From the NCBI RefSeq assembly GCF_958298935.1, contig NC_084933.1:25630334-25694333 (forward strand): a DNA stretch of 64,000 nt, in the 5' to 3' direction. Origin of the DNA: Phragmites australis. Lineage: Eukaryota > Streptophyta > Magnoliopsida > Poales > Poaceae. The notes under the pieces were generated by a model that did no database searches, was not told where the DNA came from, and saw only the letters and a list, made by a program, of their open reading frames with translations. Each line of letters starts with the position of its first letter. Position 1 is the first letter of the stretch. The position numbers and the translations under genes are program-made. Below, piece after piece: positions 11,030-22,638 of the stretch.

Positions 11030-13250
11030 AGAATGCGTAGGAGAATTATGTAATGAAGCTAAGTTTTTGGAGCCACACTAATAAATCTCACTGATGTGTC
11101 ATATGTTTCTTCAGTTAATTCTCTTATGACTACGATTTTTCATGTTAAGACACATTAGCCACCGACGCCCTGGATCAACATCATGCTAGGACGGAATGAC
11201 ATTACGACGTTGGAATTTCGAAGACTACGGAATTGGTGACAATCCCTATCTCACATTTCCACTAGACTATGATGTTGATAGAGACTTCTATTGCTCACTC
11301 CAGGGTTAGTATTGCTGAACTAAACTAAATCATATCCGCTGATGGAATAGAGACTAAACATTAAACAGTTAATTAAAGGTCTGTTGAGTACAGTTCTAAC
11401 TTTAAGAATGTTTAGTGTAAGGTATCAGTAGCTCTAGAAATTTATGAAGATAAAACTGAGTGTACACTAGAGGTGTTTATATAAGTGATCTTATTTATTT
11501 TTTAGACTAAAAATCTATACTTCAATTACTTTATATTTATATATAAACATCCGATCTAAAATGAATTTGAGAACCAAAACTCTACCAAATAGGGTCTAAT
11601 TCGAGTATACCACGAGTAAGAAAGACAAAGTAGACCACCCTGTCCAATTGGCGAATCATCTGACACGGGATTAGAAACACTGTCCGCTAGTTCTTTCTTC
11701 CCTGTGTGGCCACCATTTGTGCTTTTATTATCCCACGAGCCGAAAGCCGGAACATGTGGGTCCTGGAAAAGATTAGTATAGGGCGGCATTGGAGATGCTA
11801 GCTGGTAACACACATGGAAAAAAAAAAATCCACGGTGCCGTCGTGGGGGGCCCGTCCGGCCATTCCCAGCGGAACGGCGAATGTTAAGATCATCTCTACA
11901 TATATTTCTTTATTTCATTCTTTTTCTGATTTTTTTTTATTTTTTTATTTATTTTTATCTCCAACAACTCTATTTCGAGAGGAATCATGAAAGAAAAGAG
12001 AGAATCATGTACTAAAGAAAATGATCTTGAGAATCACTTCGTGATGAGAACTGTAAAGAAAAATCGTTAAAATATTTAAAGAAAAAAAAATTTACGACGA
12101 GAATTAGGCCGTAAAAGAATTCCCTTGGGATTAATCTAAAATCAGCTAATGATGGCCTCGGCAAGCTCAGTGCAGCAGCGTCGCCTCACCGGCACTCACA
12201 ATTGCCGCACCTGACCACCGACACCTCCAGTCCCGTTCCCGTCTCTCACCCCGAGCACAAACCCCTCCTGCTCAGTCTCCCAAAACACGCACCATTCTTC
12301 ATAATTTCGCGGTCTTACTGCGTCATCTGCACGCTTAAGCTCGCGATTAACGATGAGCGAGGTTGCTTAGCTCGCTTAAGCTCCCTTTTTGAGGGTGGCA
12401 GAAAGTACGAGTGCTGCGTTGGTTTAACCCCATGCCGGCGTCTCATTCCGATGCCGCCATGTTATTTTGGTTTTGTTTCGCGCCGGTGGTTAGTACGAGC
12501 CGAAGGGCAACCGATTGCCCGGCCTATCACAGGCTCGAGTAGATCCAAATATCCATTGGCTACGGGACGAGGCAGCTAGTGCCATTAAAACAAGTCACAG
12601 CTCACCAGATAGGAGTGGGTCCGAGACCGGGACAAACATACCAACCGGTCCACCAGTGGACAAAGTAATAAGGCTGCTTTAGCTCAATGAGCCTTTCTTC
12701 TAGATACGGAGTACTGCTAGTAATTGAGATCTTATCACGAACCCAATCACACCCATGCTAGCTACGGGATTACGAGTAGTAAGCAAGATTGGAAATGGTA
12801 TAGGCATTTGCCTATGGAGGATGGAACTATGGATACCATGATGAAGCTAACATCTCATCGTTAAGCTGTCCTAAAGACTCTGTGATCAACATTGAGCCAG
12901 CGATGCAACAAAATGACAGTTCCTCATGCTCTCTAAATTGCACATGGCACGTTGCCATGTATCAATGTTTTTTAAGAGAATTGCAGTATTAGTAGCACTA
13001 TTTGTAACTACATCACTAAGTGCAATCCAGATTCAGCAATTACGCATGATTCAGGGCAGATATATCATGAAAATGTAGGCAGGAGTTGTTAGCAGTTAAA
13101 CTGTTAACGCACACATAGTATTACAGCAGACTAGCAAATTACACTTCGCTACTCAAAACAAAAGCAGGAAACAAAAACTGTGACGGTAATAGCACCACGA
13201 AGGCACAAAACCTAACGACCATTACTAAATTTACTTCAACCTTGCTTAGA
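11030..13250. other. Intergenic, including probable 3' flank of the IQD gene
   Basis: AT-rich sequence with a GC patch at 12140-12560. The segment 11885-12125 contains 'atctccaaca'-like and 'tttaaag' runs common in Tourist-type MITEs, but clear terminal repeats were not established. The part near 12900-13312 may be the 3' UTR of the minus-strand IQD gene. No other gene is visible. Confidence 0.35.
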
Positions 13251-13312
13251 CATTCATCACTTGAGGAGCAGCGCCTTTTTATCCTGAAGCCTTGTTTGCA
13301 AATTTGGTAGGA

Positions 13313-15387
13313 TCAGTACTTGACAGGCATGCCAAGTCGATCCAACCTGCCAGAGCCTGGGTACGCCTTGTTGGTGAACTTGGCATGCAAGGAAGCCGAC
13401 CTCTGTGCCGCGGCGGCCGTCGGCGCCAATGGCCCAAGTGCGAAGGCGTGTGCCGACGCCTTGCGGAGAGAGCTGGACTTCTCGAACTGCGGCCTCTGCT
13501 TCGGCGCGCTCTGGGAACGCGCCTTGGCACGGAACGACTCCGTGTTCGCCATGTAGTTCGGGTAGTCGGAGTAGCCCCCGAATAGGCTTCGGGAGCACTC
13601 GCTCTTGGTCGGCGTTAACAGTCCCCTCCTCGAGCTCCCTGGCCGCGACGTCGCCGAGAAGAACTGCGGGCTGTCGCAGAGCTCGACGATGTCCACGGGC
13701 ATGCGCAACGGGCTGAGGGCCTCGCCCATGCCCACGGACGATGGGCTCGGCACGGACTGCTGCGCGGTCGTGGAGTCCTTGGACGGCGACTCCGGCATGG
13801 TCGCAAAGCTCCGGCTGTTCTGGTCAGACGTCATCGTCGAGGACGGCGACTGCTGGTGCTTGCCACCGCCGCCGCGCCTCTTGGAAGTATACCGCCCTGG
13901 CTTGCCGGTGTCCACCTCAAGGATCTTGGCGTTCTTCTCGTCGTCCATGTACCTCTCCTCCACCCACCGGTCCAGCAAATTCCTTCCGCAAGATTCTGAT
14001 CTTTCCCTGCCCAGCCTCTCACCGCCCGGTGTCTTCGAAGAGTTCCCCTGCACAAAACACCATACCGTTATCATGGCCATCACAATGCACACAGAAACCT
14101 TAAAAACAGAGCAAAGACTTTACCTTTAGAGAGCCTGAACGGCCGTGCCTGGGCGCACCATAGTGAGCCGCCTGATCGTACTTTTCCGGCGTTGACGGAT
14201 CCTGCAACGCACAACGAAGAACCATAAGAGCGCGTCCAGAATGCACTTAGCATGTGGAGCGAGCCAGGGAGTGTGCTTCACTTACCGGGTGAGCCGCGAC
14301 CTGCTGCGAGTGAATTGCGCGGCAGGAGCGCGCGCGCGCTTGGACGCGGACGAGCGCGTGCATGCACCGCAGCGTCTCGGCCGCTTGCCGCCGGACAATG
14401 TTGCCTCGGACCAGCGCCTGCAGCTTCACCAGCCCCCGCAACGCCTTCAGTGCCCGCCTCGCCTTCGCACGCATAAACAAGCAGAATCAGAAAGATTAAT
14501 TGGCATTATGTAATCTGTAGGGCGAACCCTATGCCATGGGCATCTGTAGGGCGAACCAGAGGCTGGGGGCTGGCATGCCTACCACCACCGTCATTACAAC
14601 GGTGGTAGCAGTTTCCAAGAACAGTAACGCAGTAACTATGTGCCAACGGCCAAAAAGGCTTCCAATTTCTTGTGATGGAAATGGAGTTAAAGCGGCGATA
14701 GACATGCCTTGCTTCCAGAAACGAAGCCTAGACTAGAGGCAGTAAAGATGATGGCAGACCAGACCCTCAACGTGGCCTCTCCTAGCTGGAGGGGAAGGAG
14801 CTACCACAGCAACTGGAGCGTTACACGGGAGGAAGCAGATAAATTTCTACTATCCACCAAGCGAAAAAGGGAGATTTTTGGAGCAAAAAAGTGCCTTCTT
14901 TCGCTTTGAAGTTTGTTTTGTGGTACGGTGAAGCTTACAAAAGTTTGTTTGATTATTGGAATTTTCACAAAGAGAGTAGTAACTGAAGAGTGAAGACTAG
15001 AGTCTGGGAGAAGCTAACCAGATAGCCACGGAAAGCGGCCTGGATCCGAACAGCCGCCCACTCCTCCCGCTTCGCGACGGCCGGCACGCACCGACCGCTG
15101 CTGGTCAGCCGCACCACGGCAGCGGCAGCCTGCGCCGCGGCGACGGCGGCCTCGGCCACCGCCGCCGTCGCCGCGGCCACCGCAATGGCACGCTTGCTCT
15201 GCTCGTTGTCCACCTCATCCGGCGCCGGGTAACCCCGGCGTGGCGTCACCGGTTGCTGCACCGGAGGCGCCTTCTCCCGGAAGGACTTCCCGAACCCCCA
15301 GCGCTTCTTTTCCTTCACCGGCTTCGGCTCGGCCGCCTTCTTGCCGCCGCCGAGCAGCCCGCGCAGCCACCTGGCCGCCCAGCCCAT
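13313..15387 (-). CDS. IQ67-domain (IQD) calmodulin-binding protein
   Basis: IQD proteins bind calmodulin and usually act as scaffolds on microtubules, the plasma membrane or in the nucleus. Four exons: 15387-15019, 14462-14286, 14201-14124 and 14047-13313 (stop included). All introns are GT-AG in phase 0, giving 452 residues. The basic N-terminus starts [17 protein letters not shown]. An alanine-rich stretch precedes the IQ67 domain (about residues 107-175), with IQ motif [10 protein letters not shown] followed by [20 protein letters not shown]. An intron splits IQ67 right after GYL, the hallmark position in this family. The C-terminal part has [12 protein letters not shown] (about 327-338) and the DUF4005 core [20 protein letters not shown] (about 371-390). 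Length is normal and no lesions are seen. The N-terminal type suggests the IQD19-25-like group, but the member number is not assigned. Confidence 0.93.
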
Positions 15388-15583
15388 CTCCTCCGCCTAC
15401 CGCTGCTCGACCGGCACCATGGTGCTTTGTTGGTTCCAGCACATCGCCGGAGCAGGTGGCGAAGAAAGAGCGGGAGATGAAGCCAAAACAGTGAAAGGCG
15501 CACACGCTTACACCGGGAAAAGAAAAAGGCAGAAGGAGAGATCGGACGAGAGGAAGAGTCCAGCGGAGGATTAGAGGCGCTAG

Positions 15584-15592
15584 TCTTATAGA
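15584..15592 (-). promoter_or_regulatory. Candidate TATA box of the IQD gene
   Basis: The minus strand reads ctctataag about 200 bp upstream of the IQD start codon at 15387. This is a plausible TATA position given a 5' UTR of about 165 bases. It is motif evidence only. Confidence 0.4.
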
Positions 15593-15599
15593 GGAAGCA

Positions 15600-16530
15600 G
15601 AAACGGTGGGGCCCTTTTGTGCGAGTAGTTTATCTTATTACGGGGTGATAGTGCTAAACTGCTGCGGTGTTTTTAACGCGAGGACAGTAAAAATGTGAAA
15701 TAGGACTGCTTCGAGGGCTGCATGGGGAAAGTAGTGGGTGCTGAACTGTTGATCGGCTGCTCCGCGGGTCCCATAGCCGTCTGAACGCCTGACGGCCGGA
15801 CTGTTTCCTCCTTGGTCAAACGTTGCTAGAAAGTGTGCCTTCCCATACGGGGGGACTTATCAACAATTGCTCCAAATTATCCAAGCGATATTGGCATAAC
15901 TAAAAATTTTGTGGGGCTAAAATATAACCAAATGAATGTTGTTTGCGCACCACCAGGGGAGGATTTATAGAGCAAAATTATAACCTCCGAATTGCCAAAG
16001 GTGTGCTATTGGTCTTTTTTAAAATAAGGAATATAACTTATTCTAGCCTTCGCAACTGGTTATGCACCGTTCATTATTATAAACTTAACTCACATTTTGG
16101 TATTCTGGGATGGAAATCAAGAGCTTCTCACTCCGCAACATTGATTAATAGAAATTAATACAAAGTTTATTACTAAATACTAACCATATCTAGTGTAGAC
16201 CTCTATTATTATGTCTCCAACCATCGACATGCATCACTATACTATTGGATTTAAATGACGTTGCCGAATTTTAGCACCAAACTAGATGCTAGCTATATCA
16301 TTTGATGACACTAAAGTTCTGTTTGGTTTTTATTGGTAGCACATACTACCACCGTCTTTGAAATTGAATAATGGCATATGAAAATTGACATGAAACATTT
16401 AAATTTCACATGACAAAAAATAAATATATGTTTATATTACATGTGGTGCACAATAGCTCTTGAATCCATCCATTGCTCCACGAATCACCTTGTGCATCCA
16501 CGAGGCCACAGCTTTTGGACCAGCTTCCAT
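15600..16530. other. Promoter-side intergenic DNA of the IQD gene
   Basis: Mixed-composition sequence upstream of IQD that turns AT-rich after about 15960. No exon, RNA gene or clear repeat border is seen. Confidence 0.4.
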
Positions 16531-16539
16531 AATAAATTA

Positions 16540-16795
16540 GTAAGAGTTCTGTTAAATAACAATTTTTAATTTTTAATTCTCAGTATCTAGTTTATTTTAG
16601 AAAATCATTTTTACGGAATCATTTCGTCTAAAAAAATAAACTGGCTATTGAGATGTGAAAAAACCAGCTCTCTCTAATTCACTTTATTCATAAAATTTAT
16701 CGTAGAGAATTATTGTAAGTCATATAATCATTTTCTCTGAGAATTACTTCCTCAAAAAATTTAGATCAAAAGTAGCTATAGCAACCAGACTCTAA
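16540..16795. repeat. Interspersed AT-rich repeat, copy 1 (related to 57830-58080)
   Basis: This segment shares order and wording with 57830-58080: 'ccagctctctctaattcac' against 'ctagcttcttcaaattcac', then 'cataaaatttatcrta', 'tatataatcattt' against 'tatataattattt', and an ending 'agctatagca' against 'tgctatagta'. Two dispersed copies with matching ends indicate a MITE family. Internal coding capacity is nil. Confidence 0.5.
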
Positions 16796-16799
16796 TTCG

Positions 16800-18295
16800 T
16801 GTGTGGGGCTAAGGCCATCTCAATAACATCAGTATTTACTAATCGACATCCTTGTATTGCGTTGTTCATGTACTTTTTACCGATTATGGTACCCATTTTT
16901 CTCTAGCAGGAGCAGCGATATCAAGAGATACAGTGATGCAGCTGGGGTTTGGGTACTCCATATTTGAAGTACACTCTCTTTCACCCGTATCACGGTTCAT
17001 ATAGGCTAATTGTGGGTTAAAAAATGGAGAGAATAAGGAAGGTAAGAAATAAAGTAATTACTGAAGAAAAAAATTAGAGTATCTAATAGTATTAGAGAAT
17101 ACTATAATAATATTATAAAAATAATTTTTTAAATATCTATTAAAAATGATCTAATAACCAACAGGTGACGCTATAGTAAAACATGCTACCAGTTGTCCCG
17201 TCTTAATCCTTGTGTTTATGTCTACTTCCCGCCGTGCCTTCCCTCCTCGCCGGGGAGAGTACAGCCCTCCTTATGGGCATCCGAGTCCACTTGCCTCAGA
17301 AGATCCTGCCTCGCCGCACCTTCCTTGAACAACACAGATCGGCGGGGCAGGCATTTCCTCGACGGCCCACTGACGTTGGCGACCACAGCGTCTGCTACAG
17401 AGAAATTCCCTGCCTCCGTGACGTCTCAAAGCTCCCGAGCAGCGAACGGCTCACGCCCGTCGGATCCAGCGCGACCGTCCCTCCGCCGCGCCACGTGCCT
17501 CCGCACCGCAGCTCTAGCCAGGCTCTAGCCTGGCGGGCGTCCTCTGGGGCGTGGGTGGCGACCAGTGCTTGGCTGCTTGCCCTCCTCTCCTGTTGGCGAG
17601 ACTGTAGAGAACCTGACGAAAGGGCGATCAGCTCGCTGCTTCGTCCCGCTGGGACGTGACGGGGGCCGTGCCAGCCTTAGCCCTGGAAAGTCTACCAGTC
17701 TATGCAGAGCCTATGGGGTTCGTTTGAGGCTGACATGGAGGGTTGGCGCGAGCGCGGGAAAAGGGGCAGTGCAGGACGGTCACGTGGACGGACCGCCGGA
17801 TTCGTGCTTGCCAGTGGATGGCTTGGATTCGCGGCGCTGACGTGGAGCAGATCATCTGGGCCTTACGTTGGGGTCTGACAGTGGCAGCCCAGTTCATCAC
17901 CTGTCGGACCTCTCGGTTTAGATGGGCTGCAACTGCAAGGCCCAACAAGCTTTCACTTTCCTTAAAAAGAGTTCACCTTTGAGTTGTTGTTATGAATCCC
18001 TTTACTAGAATCGAGGTTTTCGAGAAAGAAGCTGGTTGACCACCAATCGAGCTACCATCGTGGCCGTGTGGGTCTTGACTTCTTGCTACAATCAGATTAC
18101 ACACGGTACAATGATGGTGGCAGACGACGGGGGTACGATTAAAGGTTGATTGCGGCTTACGTGGATCCTGCTCGTCATGAAAGACGGGCACCATCATTTC
18201 TAATGGCCTGTTTGCGTGATCCTCGTTGAGCTGCGCGGTCGGCCTCGGTATTTCCGAAAGCTGTTGCCGCTGGCTCAAGCGACAACCAAATCTAA
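16800..18295. other. Intergenic with a GC-rich block, no gene recognised
   Basis: 17000-17160 is AT-rich and MITE-like. 17190-17960 is GC-rich with overlapping open frames in several phases, none with a recognisable domain. It could be captured or degenerated element DNA. Confidence 0.35.
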
Positions 18296-18299
18296 GGCA

Positions 18300-19660
18300 A
18301 CGGGCAAAAATATAAAAATAAATAATATATACGACTCTATTTATTGTGATAAATAATATAGCATTGTATTTATAATGTTAATATACGTATACGACATCTT
18401 GTTTACCGAAAACTAATTTTTGATACACCATACTCCGAAAACTAACATATTCGGCACCTTATGTATCAAAAATCAAGTGTATTTGACACATGAGGTGTCA
18501 AAAATAATTCAGTATCAAAAATAAAATTTATTATTTTATATGATATTTTCTTTTTAATTCAATTTGAATAAAAAATGCAAACATGAACCAGACATTGGCT
18601 CTCGGATTAATATAAACATGCTCTATTTAATTTATTGTTGACACCAAGCTGAAAATGTCAGGCAAACTCTTGTATTAATATTAAGCATCTTTTTAATGTT
18701 CTTTGTGCTTCATTTCTTCTTTGTTCTCTCTTCCTACTTTGAGACATGGCATCTCCATCTACATGCTTCTTATCTGATTGTTTAAATTTTAGATATACCA
18801 TTTGTCATATTTAATTGATCAATATTAAAACTTGTCGTATCACTACCTACTTTGAAAAAATAATGTAAATATATATTTATAATTCTTGGATTCTATGTTT
18901 TGTAAGTATCCAACTTTATCATCTTAGTTATTAACCCATCATACATCGTATGAGAAGAATATTATTGATTTTTTTATTTCTTTTCTATGCATCAATATGA
19001 ATGTATGTCTTTATTTTTATTCAAATTGAATTAAAAAAATATCATATGAAATGATAAAAACCATATAAATAAAGTATTACAGAGAAACTCACTTTTTCAC
19101 TAAATAACCTAGGGTTAAAAATATTTTTATAAATTAGTACATCACATAAGAAAAATATTAGTGATTTTTTCTAACTTAGGGCTAGAATTTATAAAAGTTG
19201 ACTTATTTAGATAATTTTAATTAAATATTACCTCATACTTTTTGGATCAACCTGTTAAAGCGGGCTGCTAGTGAGCTTTAATTTACTCATAGAAACATTT
19301 AGAATTTTTGAACTATTTTTTACTTCCAAATAAAATCATAAGTTAAATAAAAAACTTAAACTTTCATTGGTCTTCTAGCTTCCTAGCTTATTTCTCGAGA
19401 GCGCGGTGTACATCAAAGGCTGTATTTGGTATACAAGATGTCGAGTATAGTACTCTACTTAGTATTTGATACTTTATGTGCTAAATACAATTATTTTTGA
19501 CACCTCATATACCGAATACGATGTAACAATATCGTATTTAACACATAAGATACCAGAATTACATTTTCAATAAACAAGATACTGAATATACATGCTAAAT
19601 CTATAAATACAATAATATTTATCTATCTATATAATATACTATAAGTATAAGTATGTTATC
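18300..19660. mobile_element. Foldback element with long, interrupted inverted repeats
   Basis: Two inverted-repeat pairs nest around an AT-rich core. 18491-18509 (tgaggtgtcaaaaataatt) is a perfect reverse complement of 19489-19507, and flanking sequence also pairs loosely. 18536-18575 pairs with 19011-19050, including attcaaattgaatt. The 19060-19430 segment between the inner and outer right arms has no counterpart on the left, suggesting a later insertion. 18935-18975 and 19137-19172 are near direct repeats. No transposase is visible, so this looks like a non-autonomous DNA element. Confidence 0.6.
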
Positions 19661-20644
19661 TAATTTTAGATTTTTTGTCCGCTACAACACACCTACAAAA
19701 CTTTAGCCGGTGCTGGTGTCACTCGTATCCGTCACACCCCCTTGGTGGTGCTTGCCGCTATCACGCTACCTACCCGCCGCGCACCGACAATCCGCCGCTC
19801 CGCCCGTCACGATAGCGTGGCCCTGTGGCTCTGTTCCTACCGAGCCAGAAAAAAAATTACGCCAGGTTGCAGAGGAGACGTATGAAGCACTGCTTGGATG
19901 CAAAATTCTTATTCTGTGCATATACGCTTCGAGCGCACGATCTTCCTCTTACACGTGCATGGGGCTCACGTAAAGGCAACATTATTCAAACTTTTTCCTA
20001 ATAATTTTTCTTAAATCTTTTATAAGAATTTTTCTTAGAAAAAGTTTTCAAATAAAGAAAGGAAGGGAGCCTATCTGAAGGGGCATGGATCCGTCTAGAT
20101 AGCCACTAATCTTTATTGTGAATCTCAAAACAGTAGTTAAGATCTCTCAATGCTAATTTTATATATTATATTTTTTATTTAGTCACGATCGACCGTTTTA
20201 ATATTCATATTGAAAATCCGTGATAGCTATCCAAGATGATATAGAAGAAAATGTCTGCAGCACCGTTGCATAAAAAGAAAATCCTACCAAACCACACCCG
20301 CGCCGTGTCGTTGTCGGTTTTGCTCCTCCCGGCCTCTCGTTTGTCGTTCGTCCCACCGCTGCCATGGGCCCATGGCCCAGGAACAGGGTGCCACCTCCGA
20401 CCGGTTTGCCGATTCGGCTCATCCGTTGTACGTCCGTGCTGGTCAAGAGGGTGCCACCTCCGACCGGCTTTGTGGCCTGGTTCGCTTTGGCCCATGTGCT
20501 AGCGCGTTACTTCTTCTGTCTGGGCGCTGAGAACTTTTCGTTTTTGTCATGGAAGGGCTACGAAGTACATATGGGCTATGGGCCTGTAGCAAATTGGCAT
20601 CCCCGTCGTCATGTCGCAAAACTGATGGGAAATTTTAGCACCTA
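19661..20644. other. Intergenic, no gene recognised
   Basis: A short GC-rich patch lies at 19690-19970. A 17-bp word gtgccacctccgaccgg is repeated at 20388-20404 and about 20450-20466. No domain-bearing frame is seen. Confidence 0.4.
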
Positions 20645-21262
20645 TTGTGGTCTTGACCTTTTTTATTTTTATATTTCAAGAATAAAAAATTGTAAAAATA
20701 GACATCTATTTAAAGAAATGGTAGAACTAGACTATTGTCTCCCGTTGAAAGGTTGACAAGTACTTGTCACTCTTTTAACGGGCGACAAATTAACACTATC
20801 AAAATAATCATGAAAATTTTTAATGGTGCAGAGGATACAATGATATAGCTCTCCAAAAAATTTCAAACAAAACTATGATTTGTACAATGAGACACAAAAA
20901 GAGAAATTTCATTATACTGACTCTGTACAATGAAATTTATCTTTTTTTTCTCATTGTACAAGTAATCGTTTGAGTTAAAAAAAAATTGGAGAGCTAGATT
21001 ATACCATCCTATACACCACCAAAAATTTTCAGATTTTTTCATAGCTATTTTGATAGCATTTTAAAATTTAAGAGCAATGGAACACATCTTTTTTCTTTAT
21101 TTTTAAACCTATCATCAGTTGGAAAAGAGATGTGTTTATTTATTTTAAACATGTCGCCCGTCGACATTAGCTTAGTTTTGTAATTTTTTCAATTGAACAA
21201 CTATTTTTACATTTTTTTATTTTCGAAATATAAAATTAAAAAAATATTGTGGTCTTTGCTTC
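20645..21262. mobile_element. Long terminal-inverted-repeat (foldback) MITE
   Basis: The left arm from about 20645 (attgtggtcttgacc, then ttttatatttcaagaataaaaaattgtaaaaatag) is matched in reverse by the right arm ending about 21262 (aaagaccacaatat, then ttttatatttcgaaaataaaa). Deeper in, 20812-20868 pairs with about 20968-21034, including gctctcca on one side and tggagagc on the other. The whole 0.6 kb therefore folds on itself. There is no coding potential. It is Mutator-like in its long arms; the class is inferred. Confidence 0.6.
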
Positions 21263-21269
21263 CGTAGGG

Positions 21270-22638
21270 CGACGAATCTCGGGGGGATATGGGCATGAGG
21301 TAGTTTCTCAGTTACTCGGATAAAATTTTGTCAGCACATGAACAAACAAAAGTTCTGACAGTGACACCATGCTATGACATCCGACTGCCCCACATGTTTG
21401 TAGGTTGCCACTGTCCCGGTATGGCCTAAACAATCGTCTTTGTGAACGAAACAAGATATCAGAATCAATAACGTAACACAGAAATATGCATCTGCTGGAA
21501 CGGCTTCTGCATCGGTCGAAAACGGTTATGTGCTACGACTTCACAGATAGCAAGGTCTGCATGATCAACACGAATACCTTCTGGAAGTAAGGGGGAACCT
21601 ACCAACAGAAAATTATGCTTCGAGATACCCATTGACGGGTTACACAGTCATGCTGAATGAGTAAATCGAACGCTCAAGCTGAACTGCTGGATAACAAGAT
21701 CTCTATACTTCGATCTTGTTCCCACGGGGGAGATCTTGTCGTTGGCATGTCTACAGAAGGTTTATCTTGATCATAGTAAAACCCCACTTGCACATCATTC
21801 TTTATCAAGTCTGAACATTATCAGTACTATTCAATAACCTTGTCGCTTGTGTTATCTTCTCCTTGGGTTATGCAACGAAGCAAACAAAGATGACCACAGT
21901 TAACAGGTCACAGAGGTGGATATGAAACCAGATTTCAGTTGGAAAAGATCTCATTCAGAGATCAACTTGACCTGTGGGGCTCGGTCGCTTGGCGGATTAC
22001 ATGTAATACACATAAATTTGCGATTCAAGACTGTTATGTCAACTTTTGAGGGCAAGTTTTTTTTTTCTTGAGAGCATCTGTTCTGTCAGCTAGGAATATC
22101 AACTTATGCATTTCAATCAGATTCCTGTTGTCTGCAGCACATAAATTTTTAACTGCAGAGGATTTCTGGGTTTGCATTGTTAAGTGCAGCCGTTAGCCTG
22201 CCATGAGACAGCGGCATTTCGACAGTTACTGCTGCTGCTGTCTTGAAGGACTAGGCTGTTTTCAGTTGTTAGTCTCTATGTCTGAACAAAGCTAGGAGTA
22301 ATTGGAGCTTCTTGGCATGGCTCCGCAAACATCTTTATATGTATGTAGCCGTATTCTTGTTTCATTAGACACGTATAAGCACATATACGTACAACACATG
22401 GCTTGATAACTAACCACATGGAAAACAAACAGCGAAGTACAAAAACCCCTCACAAGGATGAGATGTAGTACTCGGTAAGATAACTGCACTTCTAACTAGG
22501 GATGTGTATCCTAACACTAGACTAAGTACGTGATTTTCCCTCCTTTGCTTTTGTCCCTAAATGGCCTGGTATCTTTACATCGACAATCTTGTGTTTAGCA
22601 CCACGAACCAAACATGTCGTCAGAGATTAAAAAAAGGG
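21270..22638. other. 3' flank of the CYP87A-type gene
   Basis: Non-coding sequence downstream of the minus-strand P450. The first few hundred bases below 22639 are the likely 3' UTR. No other exon, RNA gene or repeat is identified. Confidence 0.4.

Noticed and set aside
13605..14129. 174-codon plus-strand frame
   Set aside because: It is an antisense shadow of IQD exon 4.
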